Part shown: positions 33,950 to 42,792 of the stretch, piece after piece
Numbering within the stretch: the first letter of the stretch is position 1
How the letters are laid out: each line of letters begins with the position of its first letter
Assembly (NCBI GenBank): GCA_015056325.1
Contig: SVGL01000001.1
Span: forward strand, 124,001-188,000
Origin: Clostridiales bacterium
GTDB lineage: Bacteria > Bacillota > Clostridia > Christensenellales > Aristaeellaceae
DNA length: 64,000 bases
Direction of reading: 5' to 3'
Position numbers and translations under genes: made by a program
Notes under the pieces: generated by a model
The model's input: only the letters and a program-made list of their open reading frames with translations
Told to the model about the DNA's origin: nothing
Databases searched by the model: none

Positions 33950-35355
33950 CGGAAGGCTGCCTCCTTTCCCTCCCGGGTCAGGCGGATAAAAGCGGTCAGC
34001 GTGATGGCCGAGCATACCGCAAACACCAATATGCCGATCACCGAGGCCATCTTGTAGTTACTCTGATCCTGGGTCAGGCGATAGAGCCAAGTGACGAGGA
34101 GGTCGACCTCCGTGGCCCCGGCGGCAGCCATCGTCTGGTCAGCGGTGACATAGACTTCTCGGGTCAAAAGCCATATCACGTTGAAGTTGTTGATGTTGGT
34201 GACCATACCGGAAATCAGGCTCGGCCCGGTGATGTGCAGCAGGTAGGGGAGAGTGATCCGCCGGAAGACCTGTAAACCGTTGGCGCCGTCGATGCGGGCA
34301 GCCTCGGTCAGCTCGCGGGGAATGTTAAGCAGCACGCCCGTGGCCACCAGCATCTGCCAGGGCACGCCCACCCACAGGTTGATTGTGAGGATCATCCCCC
34401 TGGCCCAGGTCGGGTGGGTCAGGAAGGGCACATACCCTGCCGTGGGGATAGCTCCGATGTGATGCAGCCAATCAGTTACGCCCCACTCACGCAGCAGGGT
34501 GTTGACGATGCCTACATCGGCAAAGAGATTGCGCACCAGCAGCAGGGACACGAACTGGGGCACTGCCATTGCTGCCATGAAGCAGGTACGGTAGACAGAT
34601 TTCCACCTTGTGCGGCGGTGGTTGATGAACATGGCCAGCAGTATTCCGCCGATGTAGCAGGATAACGTGGCAGTCACCGCCCAGAGGAGCGTCCAACCCA
34701 GCACGCGGGGGAAGGCATACGCAAATGCGCCCCTGGAGGTCAATCCTGTCAGCAGGAGGAAGTTGTCAATCCCGACCCAACTCAGCAGATTGGTGGGAAC
34801 CAGGTGCGCCCGGTCGTAGTTGGTGAAGGCAATGAGGATCATGACAATCAGCGGGATGACCATCACCAGGATAACGCCGATGACCGGCAGAAGCAGGAGT
34901 GTCCGGTGGAAGCGCGGCCCCAGGTACTGGGCTGCAGCGTGACGCAGGGTTGGAATGTCGTGGCCTGTCTGAGTGAGAAGCTGTGTGCGGCGGGCGTCCT
35001 TTACCATGCGCCCACATTGCACCAGGAAGGTCAGGATCAGCAGCAGCCCCGTCACCCCGAAGAGCAGGATCAGGAAGGAATTATCATAGTCGTTCCAGAC
35101 GTTGCGGCGGGTCACGGGATCCCAGATGCGCTCCGCTTGCACGGTGCCCAGGGTGGGCAGCTTCATCAGGGCGGGGAGGGTTAGGATGATCCCCAGCAGG
35201 AGTGCAGCCTCCTCTGCAAAGAGCAGCAGACCCTTGCCGAGCTGCCCCCGGGCGATGAAGCCTGCTCCCCACAGCGGCGCTGTCAGCTTTATCCACCCAT
35301 CTCCCCGCCAAAACGCAAGGAAGGCCCCCTCTTTGGTAGGGCGCAGACGGCTCAT
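33946..35355 (-). CDS. malF: Maltodextrin ABC permease, MalF type
   Basis: A 469-residue membrane protein, longer than typical sugar permeases because of an N-terminal 150-residue extension with two extra hydrophobic segments (LLLFAEEAALLLGIILTL and SFLILLFGVTGLLLILTFLV). Such extensions are usual for clostridial MalF. The core has six helices and the EAA loop ELTEAARIDGANGLQVFRRI. It overlaps both neighbours by the ATGA pattern (malE stop, malG start). Together with MalG it imports maltodextrin delivered by MalE. Confidence 0.92.
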   Translation of the reverse strand: MSRLRPTKEGAFLAFWRGDGWIKLTAPLWGAGFIARGQLGKGLLLFAEEAALLLGIILTLPALMKLPTLGTVQAERIWDPVTRRNVWNDYDNSFLILLFGVTGLLLILTFLVQCGRMVKDARRTQLLTQTGHDIPTLRHAAAQYLGPRFHRTLLLLPVIGVILVMVIPLIVMILIAFTNYDRAHLVPTNLLSWVGIDNFLLLTGLTSRGAFAYAFPRVLGWTLLWAVTATLSCYIGGILLAMFINHRRTRWKSVYRTCFMAAMAVPQFVSLLLVRNLFADVGIVNTLLREWGVTDWLHHIGAIPTAGYVPFLTHPTWARGMILTINLWVGVPWQMLVATGVLLNIPRELTEAARIDGANGLQVFRRITLPYLLHITGPSLISGMVTNINNFNVIWLLTREVYVTADQTMAAAGATEVDLLVTWLYRLTQDQSNYKMASVIGILVFAVCSAITLTAFIRLTREGKEAAFR

Positions 35356-36572
35356 TGGCCAGCCGGGGCGGTGATGCCCGCGACTGCGTTATCCAGCAGG
35401 GTCTGCAAGTCGGTGCTGCTGGGGTTGCCGCTGGCGATGATCTTCCCCAGGGAGGCAGCTGCATCCCAGTATTTGCTGCCTACCCGCTGTACGTCAGCGT
35501 AGGGAGCTTGGGCGATAATTGCGGCGATGGCAGGCTCGGTCTGAACTTCGGTGGAGGCAAGGGCGGCAACGTTGCTGGGGCCCTGGCGGCGCAGGCGGAA
35601 ACGATCCATCTGGGCCTCGTAGTCCGTCATGAACGCGGCCAGGTCCATTGCGACGCCTGCATTCCCGGAGTAGGGATTCACGCCCACCAGCTTATAGCCG
35701 GAGAAGGAGGCCATCTGCACGTCCTGATCGGCGGCGCGGAAAGTGGGGAGCTTGGCTGCGGCATAATCATCCCCCCAGACCTGGGCAGCCACGTTGGCAT
35801 TCCATGTGCCGCTGACTCCGGCGATGATGCTGCCGTCCTTGAGTCCGGCCACGAAGGCGTCGCTGTCCGCCGAGATGAAGCCTGGATGCTGCGCGATATC
35901 CAACAGGGCAGTCAGCACCTGAACCCCGGTGATGGGCGTATCGGCAGCATTCCAGTTGCACAGGTTGGTTACGCCGTCCTCGGACAGGCGCATCTCCAGT
36001 CCTGCTCCGCGGAAGAAGGAATACAGATACCAGCCGTTGGTCATGGGAAAGGCAACCCGGCGGCCGTTCTGGGCGGCGCGATCCAGCAGGAATTCAAAGG
36101 ATGCGGCGTCCTCCGGGGTGATGAGGGCGCTGTTATAAAACAGAAAGTAGCCGTTGTCGGTGGTGGCGGGATAGGCGCAGAGATGCCCGTCGGGCCCGGT
36201 GGCTGCGGCCACGGATTCCGGGGTGTTGCGGTTGATGATATCCTCCGTGTCCTCCTGAATGGGCATCAGGGCGCCGCCAAGCAAAAGGTCGGGCAGCTGA
36301 TCGTCGGCGAAGGTGAACACATCGGCTGCGGACTCAACGTCGGCCAGAATGACGCGGGCTGCGTCCCCCTCGTTTTGCACGCCAAGCTGTATGTCGTAGT
36401 TCTGTCTGGGGTTGGCAGCTTCAAAATCGCGGACAACCTGCTCCATCCATGCGACATCGGCGTTGTCGCCCACCCACACACGGAGATGTGTCACAGCGTT
36501 TTCATCCACCGTGCGGGGCGTGCAGCCCGTCAGCAATGCCAGGAAAAGGCCCGCCAGCAGGATTTTTCTCAT
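35352..36572 (-). CDS. malE: Maltodextrin-binding lipoprotein
   Basis: A 406-residue family-1 extracellular solute-binding protein. The lipobox LLTGC puts the lipidated Cys near residue 17. VWVGDNADVAWMEQVVRDFEAANP and ADVFTFADDQLPDLL match maltose-binding proteins, and YFLFYNSALITPED and FPMTNGWYLYSFF are ligand-site stretches. The start at 36572 follows GGGAGG, which is part of a perfect hairpin (36581-36602). First gene of the malEFG set, 66 bases after lacI. The ligand is inferred from the malQ/glgP neighbours. Confidence 0.9.
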   Translation of the reverse strand: MRKILLAGLFLALLTGCTPRTVDENAVTHLRVWVGDNADVAWMEQVVRDFEAANPRQNYDIQLGVQNEGDAARVILADVESAADVFTFADDQLPDLLLGGALMPIQEDTEDIINRNTPESVAAATGPDGHLCAYPATTDNGYFLFYNSALITPEDAASFEFLLDRAAQNGRRVAFPMTNGWYLYSFFRGAGLEMRLSEDGVTNLCNWNAADTPITGVQVLTALLDIAQHPGFISADSDAFVAGLKDGSIIAGVSGTWNANVAAQVWGDDYAAAKLPTFRAADQDVQMASFSGYKLVGVNPYSGNAGVAMDLAAFMTDYEAQMDRFRLRRQGPSNVAALASTEVQTEPAIAAIIAQAPYADVQRVGSKYWDAAASLGKIIASGNPSSTDLQTLLDNAVAGITAPAGQ

Positions 36573-36580
36573 TACAAAAA

Positions 36581-36602
36581 CCTCCCAGATCATTCTGGGA
36601 GG
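36581..36602 (-). promoter_or_regulatory. Hairpin covering the malE Shine-Dalgarno, also terminator-like
   Basis: Minus-strand CCTCCCAGA-ATGA-TCTGGGAGG, a perfect 9-bp stem, immediately followed by TTTTT. The SD GGGAGG of malE is the 3' arm, 8 bases before the ATG. It could stop read-through from lacI, or block malE translation until opened. Confidence 0.7.
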
Positions 36603-36638
36603 AAGTATGGTTCATTTCATGCAATGCTATACAAGCTG

Positions 36639-37652
36639 TCAGCCGGCGCTGCCCACGGATTCACGGATGATCAGTTCTGCATCCACGGTGATGTGGCGGG
36701 GCTCGGCGCCCTGCTCGATCATGTCCATGAGCATTGCAACGCTCTCGCGGGCAATGTCGTCAATGGGCTGGACGACGGTGGTGAGGCGGGGGATGAAGTA
36801 CTTGCCCATCTCGATACCGTCATAGCCCACAACGCTCACATCCTCAGGAACACGGCGGCCGGTATCCTGCAGCGCACGGATGACGCCCATGGCCACGGTA
36901 TCTGACATGGCGAAGACAGCGGTGGTGTCGGGCTTCATGGCGAAGAAGCCGCGGGCGGTATCATAGGCGCCGCGCAGGGAGAAGCGGGTGTCCACATAGC
37001 GCTCCTCATCGAAGGGGATACCAGCGGCCTCAAGGGCCTCCATCGCGCCCAGGTAGCGCTGGGCGAAGCCATCCACGCCCTGGTGATCACCACCGAAGAT
37101 GGCAATCTTCTCATGTCCCGCGTCGATCAGGGTCTGCATCGCCCTGCGGCCCATGGTCCGGTTATCGATGAATACGCTGCCTGCCTTGGGAAGGTCGGCA
37201 TTCTCTGCGCTGATGGTGGCGAACACCATGGGCATGTCGATATGCTGCAGCACATGGGCACGCTCGTCAATGCGGCCGCCCAGGAAGATGCAGCCGGAAA
37301 CGCGCTTTTCGTGGGAGAGGCGCACGGCAGTCTGGAACTCGTCCGCCCGCTCGTCCACATATTCCACCAGAAAAGATGCCTCAAGGCCGTGGGTGTAGCG
37401 CAGAACGGCTTCGGCCAGGGTGTTCAGGAAGGGATTCTCCCGGCCGCGCAGGATGATGGCGACGGTGGTGCCGTCGGACTGCTTGAGCCCGCGGGCGTTG
37501 GCGTTGCCGGTGAAATGACACTCGGCCATCACCCGTTCCACTTTTTCGCGGGTGGCGGGATTAACGTCCGGGCGCTTGTTCAGCACGCGGGATACGGTGG
37601 TGACGCTCACGCCCGCCTTCTGGGCGATGTCCTTGATGGTATAAATCTTCAC
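36639..37652 (-). CDS. LacI family transcriptional regulator of the maltodextrin genes
   Basis: A 337-residue repressor. Residues 3-50 are a LacI helix-turn-helix and hinge (IKDIAQKAGVSVTTVSRVLN), and the effector domain is a periplasmic-binding-protein-like sugar sensor (IFIDNRTMGRRAM-type and VVGYDGIEMGKYFIP stretches). The start is GTG at 37652 after GGAG; longer open sequence upstream runs into its promoter. Its position just before malEFG-malQ-glgP and the operator before malQ suggest a MalR-type repressor relieved by maltodextrin. Binding specificity is inferred. Confidence 0.9.
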   Translation of the reverse strand: MKIYTIKDIAQKAGVSVTTVSRVLNKRPDVNPATREKVERVMAECHFTGNANARGLKQSDGTTVAIILRGRENPFLNTLAEAVLRYTHGLEASFLVEYVDERADEFQTAVRLSHEKRVSGCIFLGGRIDERAHVLQHIDMPMVFATISAENADLPKAGSVFIDNRTMGRRAMQTLIDAGHEKIAIFGGDHQGVDGFAQRYLGAMEALEAAGIPFDEERYVDTRFSLRGAYDTARGFFAMKPDTTAVFAMSDTVAMGVIRALQDTGRRVPEDVSVVGYDGIEMGKYFIPRLTTVVQPIDDIARESVAMLMDMIEQGAEPRHITVDAELIIRESVGSAG

Positions 37653-37709
37653 GGGGTGCTCCTCTCCGGGACGAAAACGCTCCCGGTACCGATTTCGGAT
37701 CTTCTTTTT

Positions 37710-37738
37710 ATCATAGCATGGATGTAGGAAATTGTCAA
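37710..37738 (-). promoter_or_regulatory. Sigma-A promoter of the LacI regulator/mal operon
   Basis: Minus-strand TTGACA (37738-37733), a 17-base spacer and TATGAT (37715-37710). Confidence 0.82.
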
Positions 37739-37818
37739 GGTAAGATGGGGGTTTCGGGCGGTTGTGGAACATTTATCACATGCTGGGATGAAAGTTTGAT
37801 TAGAATCCCGCCAAAACT

Positions 37819-37847
37819 TTGCGATTTCCCACGAGTTGTGGTATAAT
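37819..37847 (+). promoter_or_regulatory. Sigma-A promoter of the coiled-coil membrane gene pair
   Basis: TTGCGA at 37819-37824, a 17-base spacer and TATAAT at 37842-37847. Confidence 0.8.
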
Positions 37848-37888
37848 CATGCCATCGCAGGGATTGCCTGCGGACAGGAGATGAGAAG

Positions 37889-38326
37889 ATGGCATTGCTG
37901 ACAGATGAAAAGACCAATAAGCCCTCGTTATGGAAGCAGGCGCTCAGGACTGTGAAGGGAGATTCCACCACCGAGCTGGTAGAGCAGTTCACGCAGGAGA
38001 TGACCCTGGTGGCGGAAGGTCTGTGCGAGGATCAGGCTCGGCTGCGAAAGGCGATGGATGGTCTTATCCGGGAAGCGGATGGGCAGAAGGCAAAGGCTGA
38101 GCAGGATTATCAGGATGTGCTGCGCCAGATGGAAAATCATCAGAAGGAAACCAAGCAGCAGCTGGAGGAGCTCTCACGGCGTGTTTCTGCGCTGGAAAAA
38201 CCTGTGGGAAAGAGCGTGCTGGGCCGATTTCATTTGGGCGGTGATATGATGAGCCGCATTACGCTGCTGGTGGGGTTGGTGTGCGCAACGGTGCTGATCG
38301 TCACGGTTTTAAAGCTGTTCATGTAA
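37889..38326 (+). CDS. Small coiled-coil protein with C-terminal membrane anchor
   Basis: A 145-residue protein: residues 40-115 are rich in heptad-like Glu/Lys/Leu (EDQARLRKAMDGLIREADG, HQKETKQQLEELSRRVSALE), predicting a coiled coil, and the last 22 residues (ITLLVGLVCATVLIVTVLKL) are one transmembrane helix. It is probably tail-anchored with the coiled coil in the cytosol. The ATG follows GGAG. It is co-transcribed with the next gene, whose leader overlaps this stop codon. Not recognised as a family. Confidence 0.65.
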   Translation: MALLTDEKTNKPSLWKQALRTVKGDSTTELVEQFTQEMTLVAEGLCEDQARLRKAMDGLIREADGQKAKAEQDYQDVLRQMENHQKETKQQLEELSRRVSALEKPVGKSVLGRFHLGGDMMSRITLLVGLVCATVLIVTVLKLFM

Positions 38327-38353
38327 GGCCGGGCATGTGCCGGGGATGGCCGA
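38327..38353 (+). repeat. Three-hairpin element, partial copy F (third hairpin only)
   Basis: GGCCGGGCATGTGCCGG followed by GGATGGCCGAG and then SD AAGGAG (38359-38364) and ATG at 38370. The last stem, the GATGGCCGAG tail and the placement match the full copies; hairpins 1 and 2 are absent because the upstream coding sequence occupies that space. Confidence 0.7.
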
Positions 38354-38369
38354 GTATAAGGAGCGACAG

Positions 38370-38888
38370 ATGAAGTCATATCAGGAATTACTGGATTCAT
38401 ACCGTAAGCGTCAGCGCTCCACGGTGGTGGATGCCATTGCAGCGGGGCTGACCTATATGGATGAGATCGTTGTGGATTCGGGCCTGCTGGAGGAAACTGG
38501 TCTGCTGGCGGAGCTGACGGAATCGGTGTGCGGTGCGCTGCCCTTTGCGATCATCGCCGTACAGGAGGGCTCCAAGGTGGTGTTGGGCCTTAAGCCCGCT
38601 GTCACCGGTGTCCAGGACAGCGCGTACCGCATGGTGAAGACCGGCGCGGCACTGGGCGTGGGCACGGCGGTGGCAGCCAGCGCTGGGTTCTGGGCGGCCA
38701 TCCCGGTGACGATGGGTGTGCGTGCGCTCTTCGACCGGTATCGCTCAAAGGCGCTGACCGGCATGCGGGTGCAGGGGCGCATCAGCCGCTTGCAGGAGCT
38801 GAACAACCAGCTGCGTCAGACGCAGGCGCAGGAGGACGGCCTCGTCGCGCTGCCCGAGCCGGAGATCGTGGCGGTCATCCCAAATTAA
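38370..38888 (+). CDS. Small protein of unknown function with hydrophobic middle
   Basis: A 172-residue protein. The N-terminal third is helical and charged (MKSYQELLDSYRKRQRSTV). Residues 55-110 are rich in Gly/Ala with hydrophobic runs (ALPFAIIAVQEGSKVV, AALGVGTAVAASAGFWAAIPVT), suggesting membrane contact. The C-terminus is a helix (SRLQELNNQLRQTQAQE). I start it at 38370, 6 bases after AAGGAG; the open frame begins earlier inside the repeat. It forms a pair with the preceding coiled-coil protein; the function is unknown. Confidence 0.6.
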   Translation: MKSYQELLDSYRKRQRSTVVDAIAAGLTYMDEIVVDSGLLEETGLLAELTESVCGALPFAIIAVQEGSKVVLGLKPAVTGVQDSAYRMVKTGAALGVGTAVAASAGFWAAIPVTMGVRALFDRYRSKALTGMRVQGRISRLQELNNQLRQTQAQEDGLVALPEPEIVAVIPN

Positions 38889-38891
38889 ACA

Positions 38892-38936
38892 AAAAAGGTG
38901 GAGCAGGAAGCCGCATGTGCATCCTGCTCCTTGCTT
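38892..38936. terminator. Bidirectional terminator between the small gene and GH31
   Basis: GGAGCAGGA pairs with TCCTGCTCC around 13 bases, with A-rich and T-rich flanks. It serves the plus-strand gene and the minus-strand GH31 gene. Confidence 0.75.
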
Positions 38937-38938
38937 TA

Positions 38939-40906
38939 TCAGAAAATATTGATGACCTCCGCACCCTCGCGGACAAAGGCGATGAACTCGTCCAGCGCGG
39001 CGTGGCAGGTGATGGTCTGGCCGCCCTCAACGACCTGCTTGTCAGACGTGCGGATCCACTTGCCTGCGGGCAGGTACACCTGACGGTCGGTGGTTTTCGT
39101 CTCCATGATGGGTGCAAAGAGGATGTCCGGGCCGAACATGTATTGGTCATCCAGCTCGTAGCACTTTGCGTCCTCCGGGAAGTCGAAGAACATCGGGCGC
39201 ATGATGGGCTCGCCGGTTTCGCTCGTCCGCTTGGTGCAGGCCAGGATGTAGGGCTTCATCCGCTCGCGCAGGTGGATGTAGGAAGCGAGGATCGGCGTGT
39301 TGTGTTCGCCAAAGGACCAGATCTCGTTGTCGCCGCCGGAGCGCTCCTTCACGCCGGGATGGCGGTCCACCTGGTAGCTGGTGCGGCGGCGGGAGCCGTG
39401 CAGGCGCATCACCGGGCTGAACAGGCCGAACTGGAACCAGCGCACGATCAGCTCGCGGAAGTAGTCGGACTCAATGTCGCCGGAGTGGAAGCCGCCGATA
39501 TCGCTGTTCCACCACGGGATGCCGCACATGGCCATGCTCAGACCGCTGACGACGCTTTCCTTCAGCGCCTGCCAGGAGGAGGGAATATCGCCGTTCCACA
39601 CGATCGCGCCGAACTTCTGGCTGCCGGGCCAGGCTGCACGGGTCAGGGAGACGATCTCCTTTTCGCCCTCGGATTTCAGGCCGTCCCAGAAGGTCTTGGC
39701 GTAGTAGTAGGGGTAGGTGAGGCCCATCTCCATGCCGTTGCCCAGGTGATAGCGCAGATGGTTGCCCTGCTGGGGATGGTACTCCGGCTCGGCCTCGTCC
39801 AGCCAGAAGGTCTTAATGCCGTACTGGTAGTAGCCTTTCTTCACCTGCTCCCAGACGTATTCGCGGGTACGGGGATTGGTGGGATCGATGAAGGTCTGCT
39901 GGCCGTAGAAATCGAAGGTGCCGTACTGGCCGTTCTCCGTGCGGACGAGCATATTCTCGTCGTTCATGGCGTTCCAGTTGTGGCTGTTCGGATTGATGGT
40001 GGGCCAGATGGACACCACGGGGCGGATGCCCATCGAATACAGCTCGTCACACATGGCCTTGGGGTCGGGCCACAGGGAGGGTTCGAATTCCCAGTTGCCC
40101 TGCTCGGTCCAGTGGAAGTAGTCGATGACGATAGCGTCCACCGGCACGCCCATTTCGTGGTACTTGCGGGCGACCTCGAGGAGATCGTCCTGGCTCTCGT
40201 AGCGCAGCTTGCACTGCCAGTAGCCTGCAGCCCATTCCGGCATCTCGGGGGAGAAGCCGGTCAGCTCGGCGTAGCGGCGCATGGCAATGGCAGGGGTCGC
40301 AGCGGCAGCGATGATGTAATCCGCCTGGTAGGCGCAGTTGGCCTCCCACAGCGTGCGGCTGCGGCCGAATTCCACGCGGCCGGGGCTGGGGTTGTTCCAC
40401 AGGAAATAATAGCCCAGGGAGGAATACACGCAGGGCAGCGCGGACTTGGTGTTGTAGTGCCACAGGTCGGTGGCGGTACCCTTGCGGTCAAAGCAGGGCT
40501 GCTGCTCCTGGCCGATGCCGTAGAAGTGCTCGCCCTCCTGCGCGTTGAAGAGCGCGCGGATGCGGTACATATTGCCCGCCTGATGGGTGTACTTGGTCAC
40601 CGGATCGCCGTCCTCGCGGGAGCGGAGAATCTCCTTGCCGTCCCTGGTAAAGCGGAACTCGCAGCGCTGCCAGCCCTTCCAGACGTCAACGGTCAGGGAG
40701 CCGACAGTCATGTGGGCGCTGTGCTCGTTGCAGGTGACGGTAGCTTTGGCAGGCAGGGGATCCAGCAGGGTCCACTTTTCCTCGGAGAAAGTGCCATTGC
40801 GGGTCGCGCGCACACGGATGGTGTCCGGGCCATAGGGCTCGAAGAGGATGATTTCGTCCCGCATCTGGAAAAGGATGGAGTTGGCCGTGGCAGTGATTTT
40901 GCTCAT
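38939..40906 (-). CDS. Glycoside hydrolase family 31 (alpha-xylosidase/alpha-glucosidase)
   Basis: A 655-residue cytosolic enzyme. The N-terminal beta-sandwich (1-185) leads to the barrel. The nucleophile Asp lies in KTFWLDEAEPEYH and the acid/base Asp in AIVWNGDIPSS. CGIPWWNSDIGGF and RWFQFGLFSPVMRLHGS are strongly conserved GH31 stretches. The WLDEAEPE wording is common in alpha-xylosidase-type members, so the substrate may be alpha-xylosides or alpha-glucosides. The start at 40906 follows GGAAAGGAG; the much longer open frame upstream is antisense to dapF. Transcribed alone, divergent from dapF. Confidence 0.9.
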   Translation of the reverse strand: MSKITATANSILFQMRDEIILFEPYGPDTIRVRATRNGTFSEEKWTLLDPLPAKATVTCNEHSAHMTVGSLTVDVWKGWQRCEFRFTRDGKEILRSREDGDPVTKYTHQAGNMYRIRALFNAQEGEHFYGIGQEQQPCFDRKGTATDLWHYNTKSALPCVYSSLGYYFLWNNPSPGRVEFGRSRTLWEANCAYQADYIIAAAATPAIAMRRYAELTGFSPEMPEWAAGYWQCKLRYESQDDLLEVARKYHEMGVPVDAIVIDYFHWTEQGNWEFEPSLWPDPKAMCDELYSMGIRPVVSIWPTINPNSHNWNAMNDENMLVRTENGQYGTFDFYGQQTFIDPTNPRTREYVWEQVKKGYYQYGIKTFWLDEAEPEYHPQQGNHLRYHLGNGMEMGLTYPYYYAKTFWDGLKSEGEKEIVSLTRAAWPGSQKFGAIVWNGDIPSSWQALKESVVSGLSMAMCGIPWWNSDIGGFHSGDIESDYFRELIVRWFQFGLFSPVMRLHGSRRRTSYQVDRHPGVKERSGGDNEIWSFGEHNTPILASYIHLRERMKPYILACTKRTSETGEPIMRPMFFDFPEDAKCYELDDQYMFGPDILFAPIMETKTTDRQVYLPAGKWIRTSDKQVVEGGQTITCHAALDEFIAFVREGAEVINIF

Positions 40907-41018
40907 GGGGAGCTCCTTTCGGATGGTGTTGTGAAACGATGTTGGTGATTGTATTATAAGCGTTCTGCGGGGAAAAAGCAAGTGTGCCACGCTGCCTGCA
41001 TTTTTTCTGTATAGGTTG

Positions 41019-41047
41019 TTGACGAATTGGACAAAATCCGATATCAT
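41019..41047 (+). promoter_or_regulatory. Sigma-A promoter of dapF
   Basis: TTGACG at 41019-41024, a 17-base spacer and TATCAT at 41042-41047; SD AAGGAGG follows. Confidence 0.82.
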
Positions 41048-41074
41048 GTGCCGTGTACGCAAGGAGGATGAGGC

Positions 41075-41911
41075 ATGAAATTCACCAAGATGCATGGTAT
41101 CGGCAACGATTATGTGTATGTGAACTGCTTTGAGGAGCAGGTCGAGAATCCCGCTGAAATGGCGGTGAAGGTGAGCCGCTACCATTACGGCGTGGGCAGT
41201 GACGGCCTGATCATGATCTGCCCCAGCGAGGTGGCGGACTTCGAGATGAAGATGTACAACGCAGACGGCTCCGAATCGGAGATGTGCGGCAACGGTACCC
41301 GCTGCGTGGGCAAGTACGTTTACGACCGGGGCCTGACGGACAAGACCACTGTCAGCCTGATGACTGGCGCAGGCCTGAAAATCCTGCAGCTGAAGGTCGT
41401 GAATGGCAAGGTGGCTGCCGTCAAGGTGGACATGGGGGCGCCGGAGCTGCGGCCAGAACTGATCCCTGTTGACTTGCCTGGCGAGGCAATCATGGGACAT
41501 CATCTGACGGTGGGCAGCCAGACCTATGAGATCCACTGCGTCTCCATGGGCAATCCCCACTGCATCGTTTTTGTGAAGGATCCCGACCAGGTGGATGTGG
41601 AGCAGGTCGGCAAGATGCTTGAGAACCATCCCATCTTCCCCAACCGCGCGAACATTGAGTTCGTGCAGGTGGTGAACCGCAATCATCTGCGGATGCGCGT
41701 CTGGGAACGTGGCTCCGGTGAAACGCTGGCCTGCGGGACCGGCGCCTGTGCGTCCCTGGTGGCGGCGGTGCTGACCGGCAAGGCGGATCGTCAGGTCACG
41801 ATGGATCTGCTGGGCGGCAGCCTCGACCTGGACTGGTCCTTCGAGGATGGCCATGTGTACCAGGAGGGACCGGCGACGTTCGTCTTCGATGGCGAGTGGC
41901 TGGGGGAATAA
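41075..41911 (+). CDS. dapF: Diaminopimelate epimerase
   Basis: A 278-residue PLP-independent racemase that converts LL- to meso-diaminopimelate for lysine and peptidoglycan. Both catalytic Cys are present: the first in EMCGNGTRC (about residue 70) and the second in LACGTGACAS (about 219). MHGIGNDYVYV at the N-terminus and SMGNPHCIVF are standard. It supports a meso-DAP type cell wall. SD AAGGAGG precedes the ATG; a promoter and terminator flank it, so it is a single-gene unit. Confidence 0.97.
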   Translation: MKFTKMHGIGNDYVYVNCFEEQVENPAEMAVKVSRYHYGVGSDGLIMICPSEVADFEMKMYNADGSESEMCGNGTRCVGKYVYDRGLTDKTTVSLMTGAGLKILQLKVVNGKVAAVKVDMGAPELRPELIPVDLPGEAIMGHHLTVGSQTYEIHCVSMGNPHCIVFVKDPDQVDVEQVGKMLENHPIFPNRANIEFVQVVNRNHLRMRVWERGSGETLACGTGACASLVAAVLTGKADRQVTMDLLGGSLDLDWSFEDGHVYQEGPATFVFDGEWLGE

Positions 41912-41923
41912 AGGAATATGAAC

Positions 41924-41959
41924 AGCGCCGGCTCCGCAGTTGGAGTCGGCGCTGATTTT
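41924..41959 (+). terminator. Intrinsic terminator after dapF
   Basis: AGCGCCGaCTCC-type stem: AGCGCCG pairs with CGGCGCT and CTCC with GGAG, followed by TTTTT. Confidence 0.85.
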
Positions 41960-41961
41960 TG

Positions 41962-42792
41962 TTAGCGATCGTACATCATTTCTTCATAATCACTGCGAAG
42001 CATGATGCGGCTCGGGGGATAGAAGTAATCATCAAGTTCTTCGGGGAGAATGTCGAATTCGCCGCCCCATACATAAACGGTTTCAACAGCATCGCCAGCT
42101 TTGACGCGAACTTCGCTCACGGGCAGGCCGGGTTCAAGAAGGAGCAGGGGAGTGCCGTCTTCGGCGGTGGCACTCCCGTAGCCGCCGACCAGGTAGAGCT
42201 TAGTGCCATCGTGGCACAGCTCGTAATCCGATACTGTAACAAGACAGTTGCTGCCATGTGTATAGTCTTTAGCTTGGTTTGGATAGTACTCCAGCGTATA
42301 GGTGAGGATGACTGCTTCGGGATAGCCGGTAAGGTTTTCTTTCGTATTGCCGATGATCTGCTTCTCAAGCTGATGGTCGATGTATGCCATTGGGCTGAAT
42401 TGACAAGCGGCCGTGATGCTCGCATAAGCGTTGGTGCTTGTGATGCGTGTGTTGTACAGATCCAGCGGCACATCGGAGTGCCAATGCAATACGATTTGGT
42501 TGATCCCCGCCGCTGCCAGCAGCAGCGAAAAGGCACAGATCAGGGCAGTCAGAGTGATCCACAGCGCTTTGAAACGCTTGCCCATGTGGCGTAAGCTCTT
42601 CTTGAGGGATTTGGACTCCTGCGTGGGCTCCATTTTGATGTTGAGGATGCCGGTTTTCATGCCTGCAAAATAGTCTTGGCAAGGTTTGCATTCCGCCATA
42701 TGCTCGTCCAGGAAGCGCTGGCTGCCCTCGGAACATACCCCGTCCACCGAAAGGGGCATCAGGTCGCGGGCAATTTCACAGTTTTGATTCAT
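41962..42792 (-). CDS. Anti-sigma factor with zinc-finger N-terminus
   Basis: A 276-residue membrane protein. The cytosolic N-terminus carries the anti-sigma zinc motif, H-x3-C-x2-C in DEHMAECKPCQDY, together with the earlier Cys-rich stretch. One transmembrane helix (LWITLTALICAFSLLLAAAG, about residues 82-102) follows. The extracytoplasmic part (105-276) is a beta-rich sensor domain of unknown ligand. Its ATG overlaps the sigma gene stop (ATGA), so it is made together with its partner sigma factor and would hold it inactive until a signal arrives. Confidence 0.88.
   Translation of the reverse strand: MNQNCEIARDLMPLSVDGVCSEGSQRFLDEHMAECKPCQDYFAGMKTGILNIKMEPTQESKSLKKSLRHMGKRFKALWITLTALICAFSLLLAAAGINQIVLHWHSDVPLDLYNTRITSTNAYASITAACQFSPMAYIDHQLEKQIIGNTKENLTGYPEAVILTYTLEYYPNQAKDYTHGSNCLVTVSDYELCHDGTKLYLVGGYGSATAEDGTPLLLLEPGLPVSEVRVKAGDAVETVYVWGGEFDILPEELDDYFYPPSRIMLRSDYEEMMYDR

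Noticed and set aside
38907-41854. Long GH31 start at 41854 (971 codons)
   Set aside because: The first 316 codons are antisense to dapF, and a strong SD precedes the ATG at 40906.
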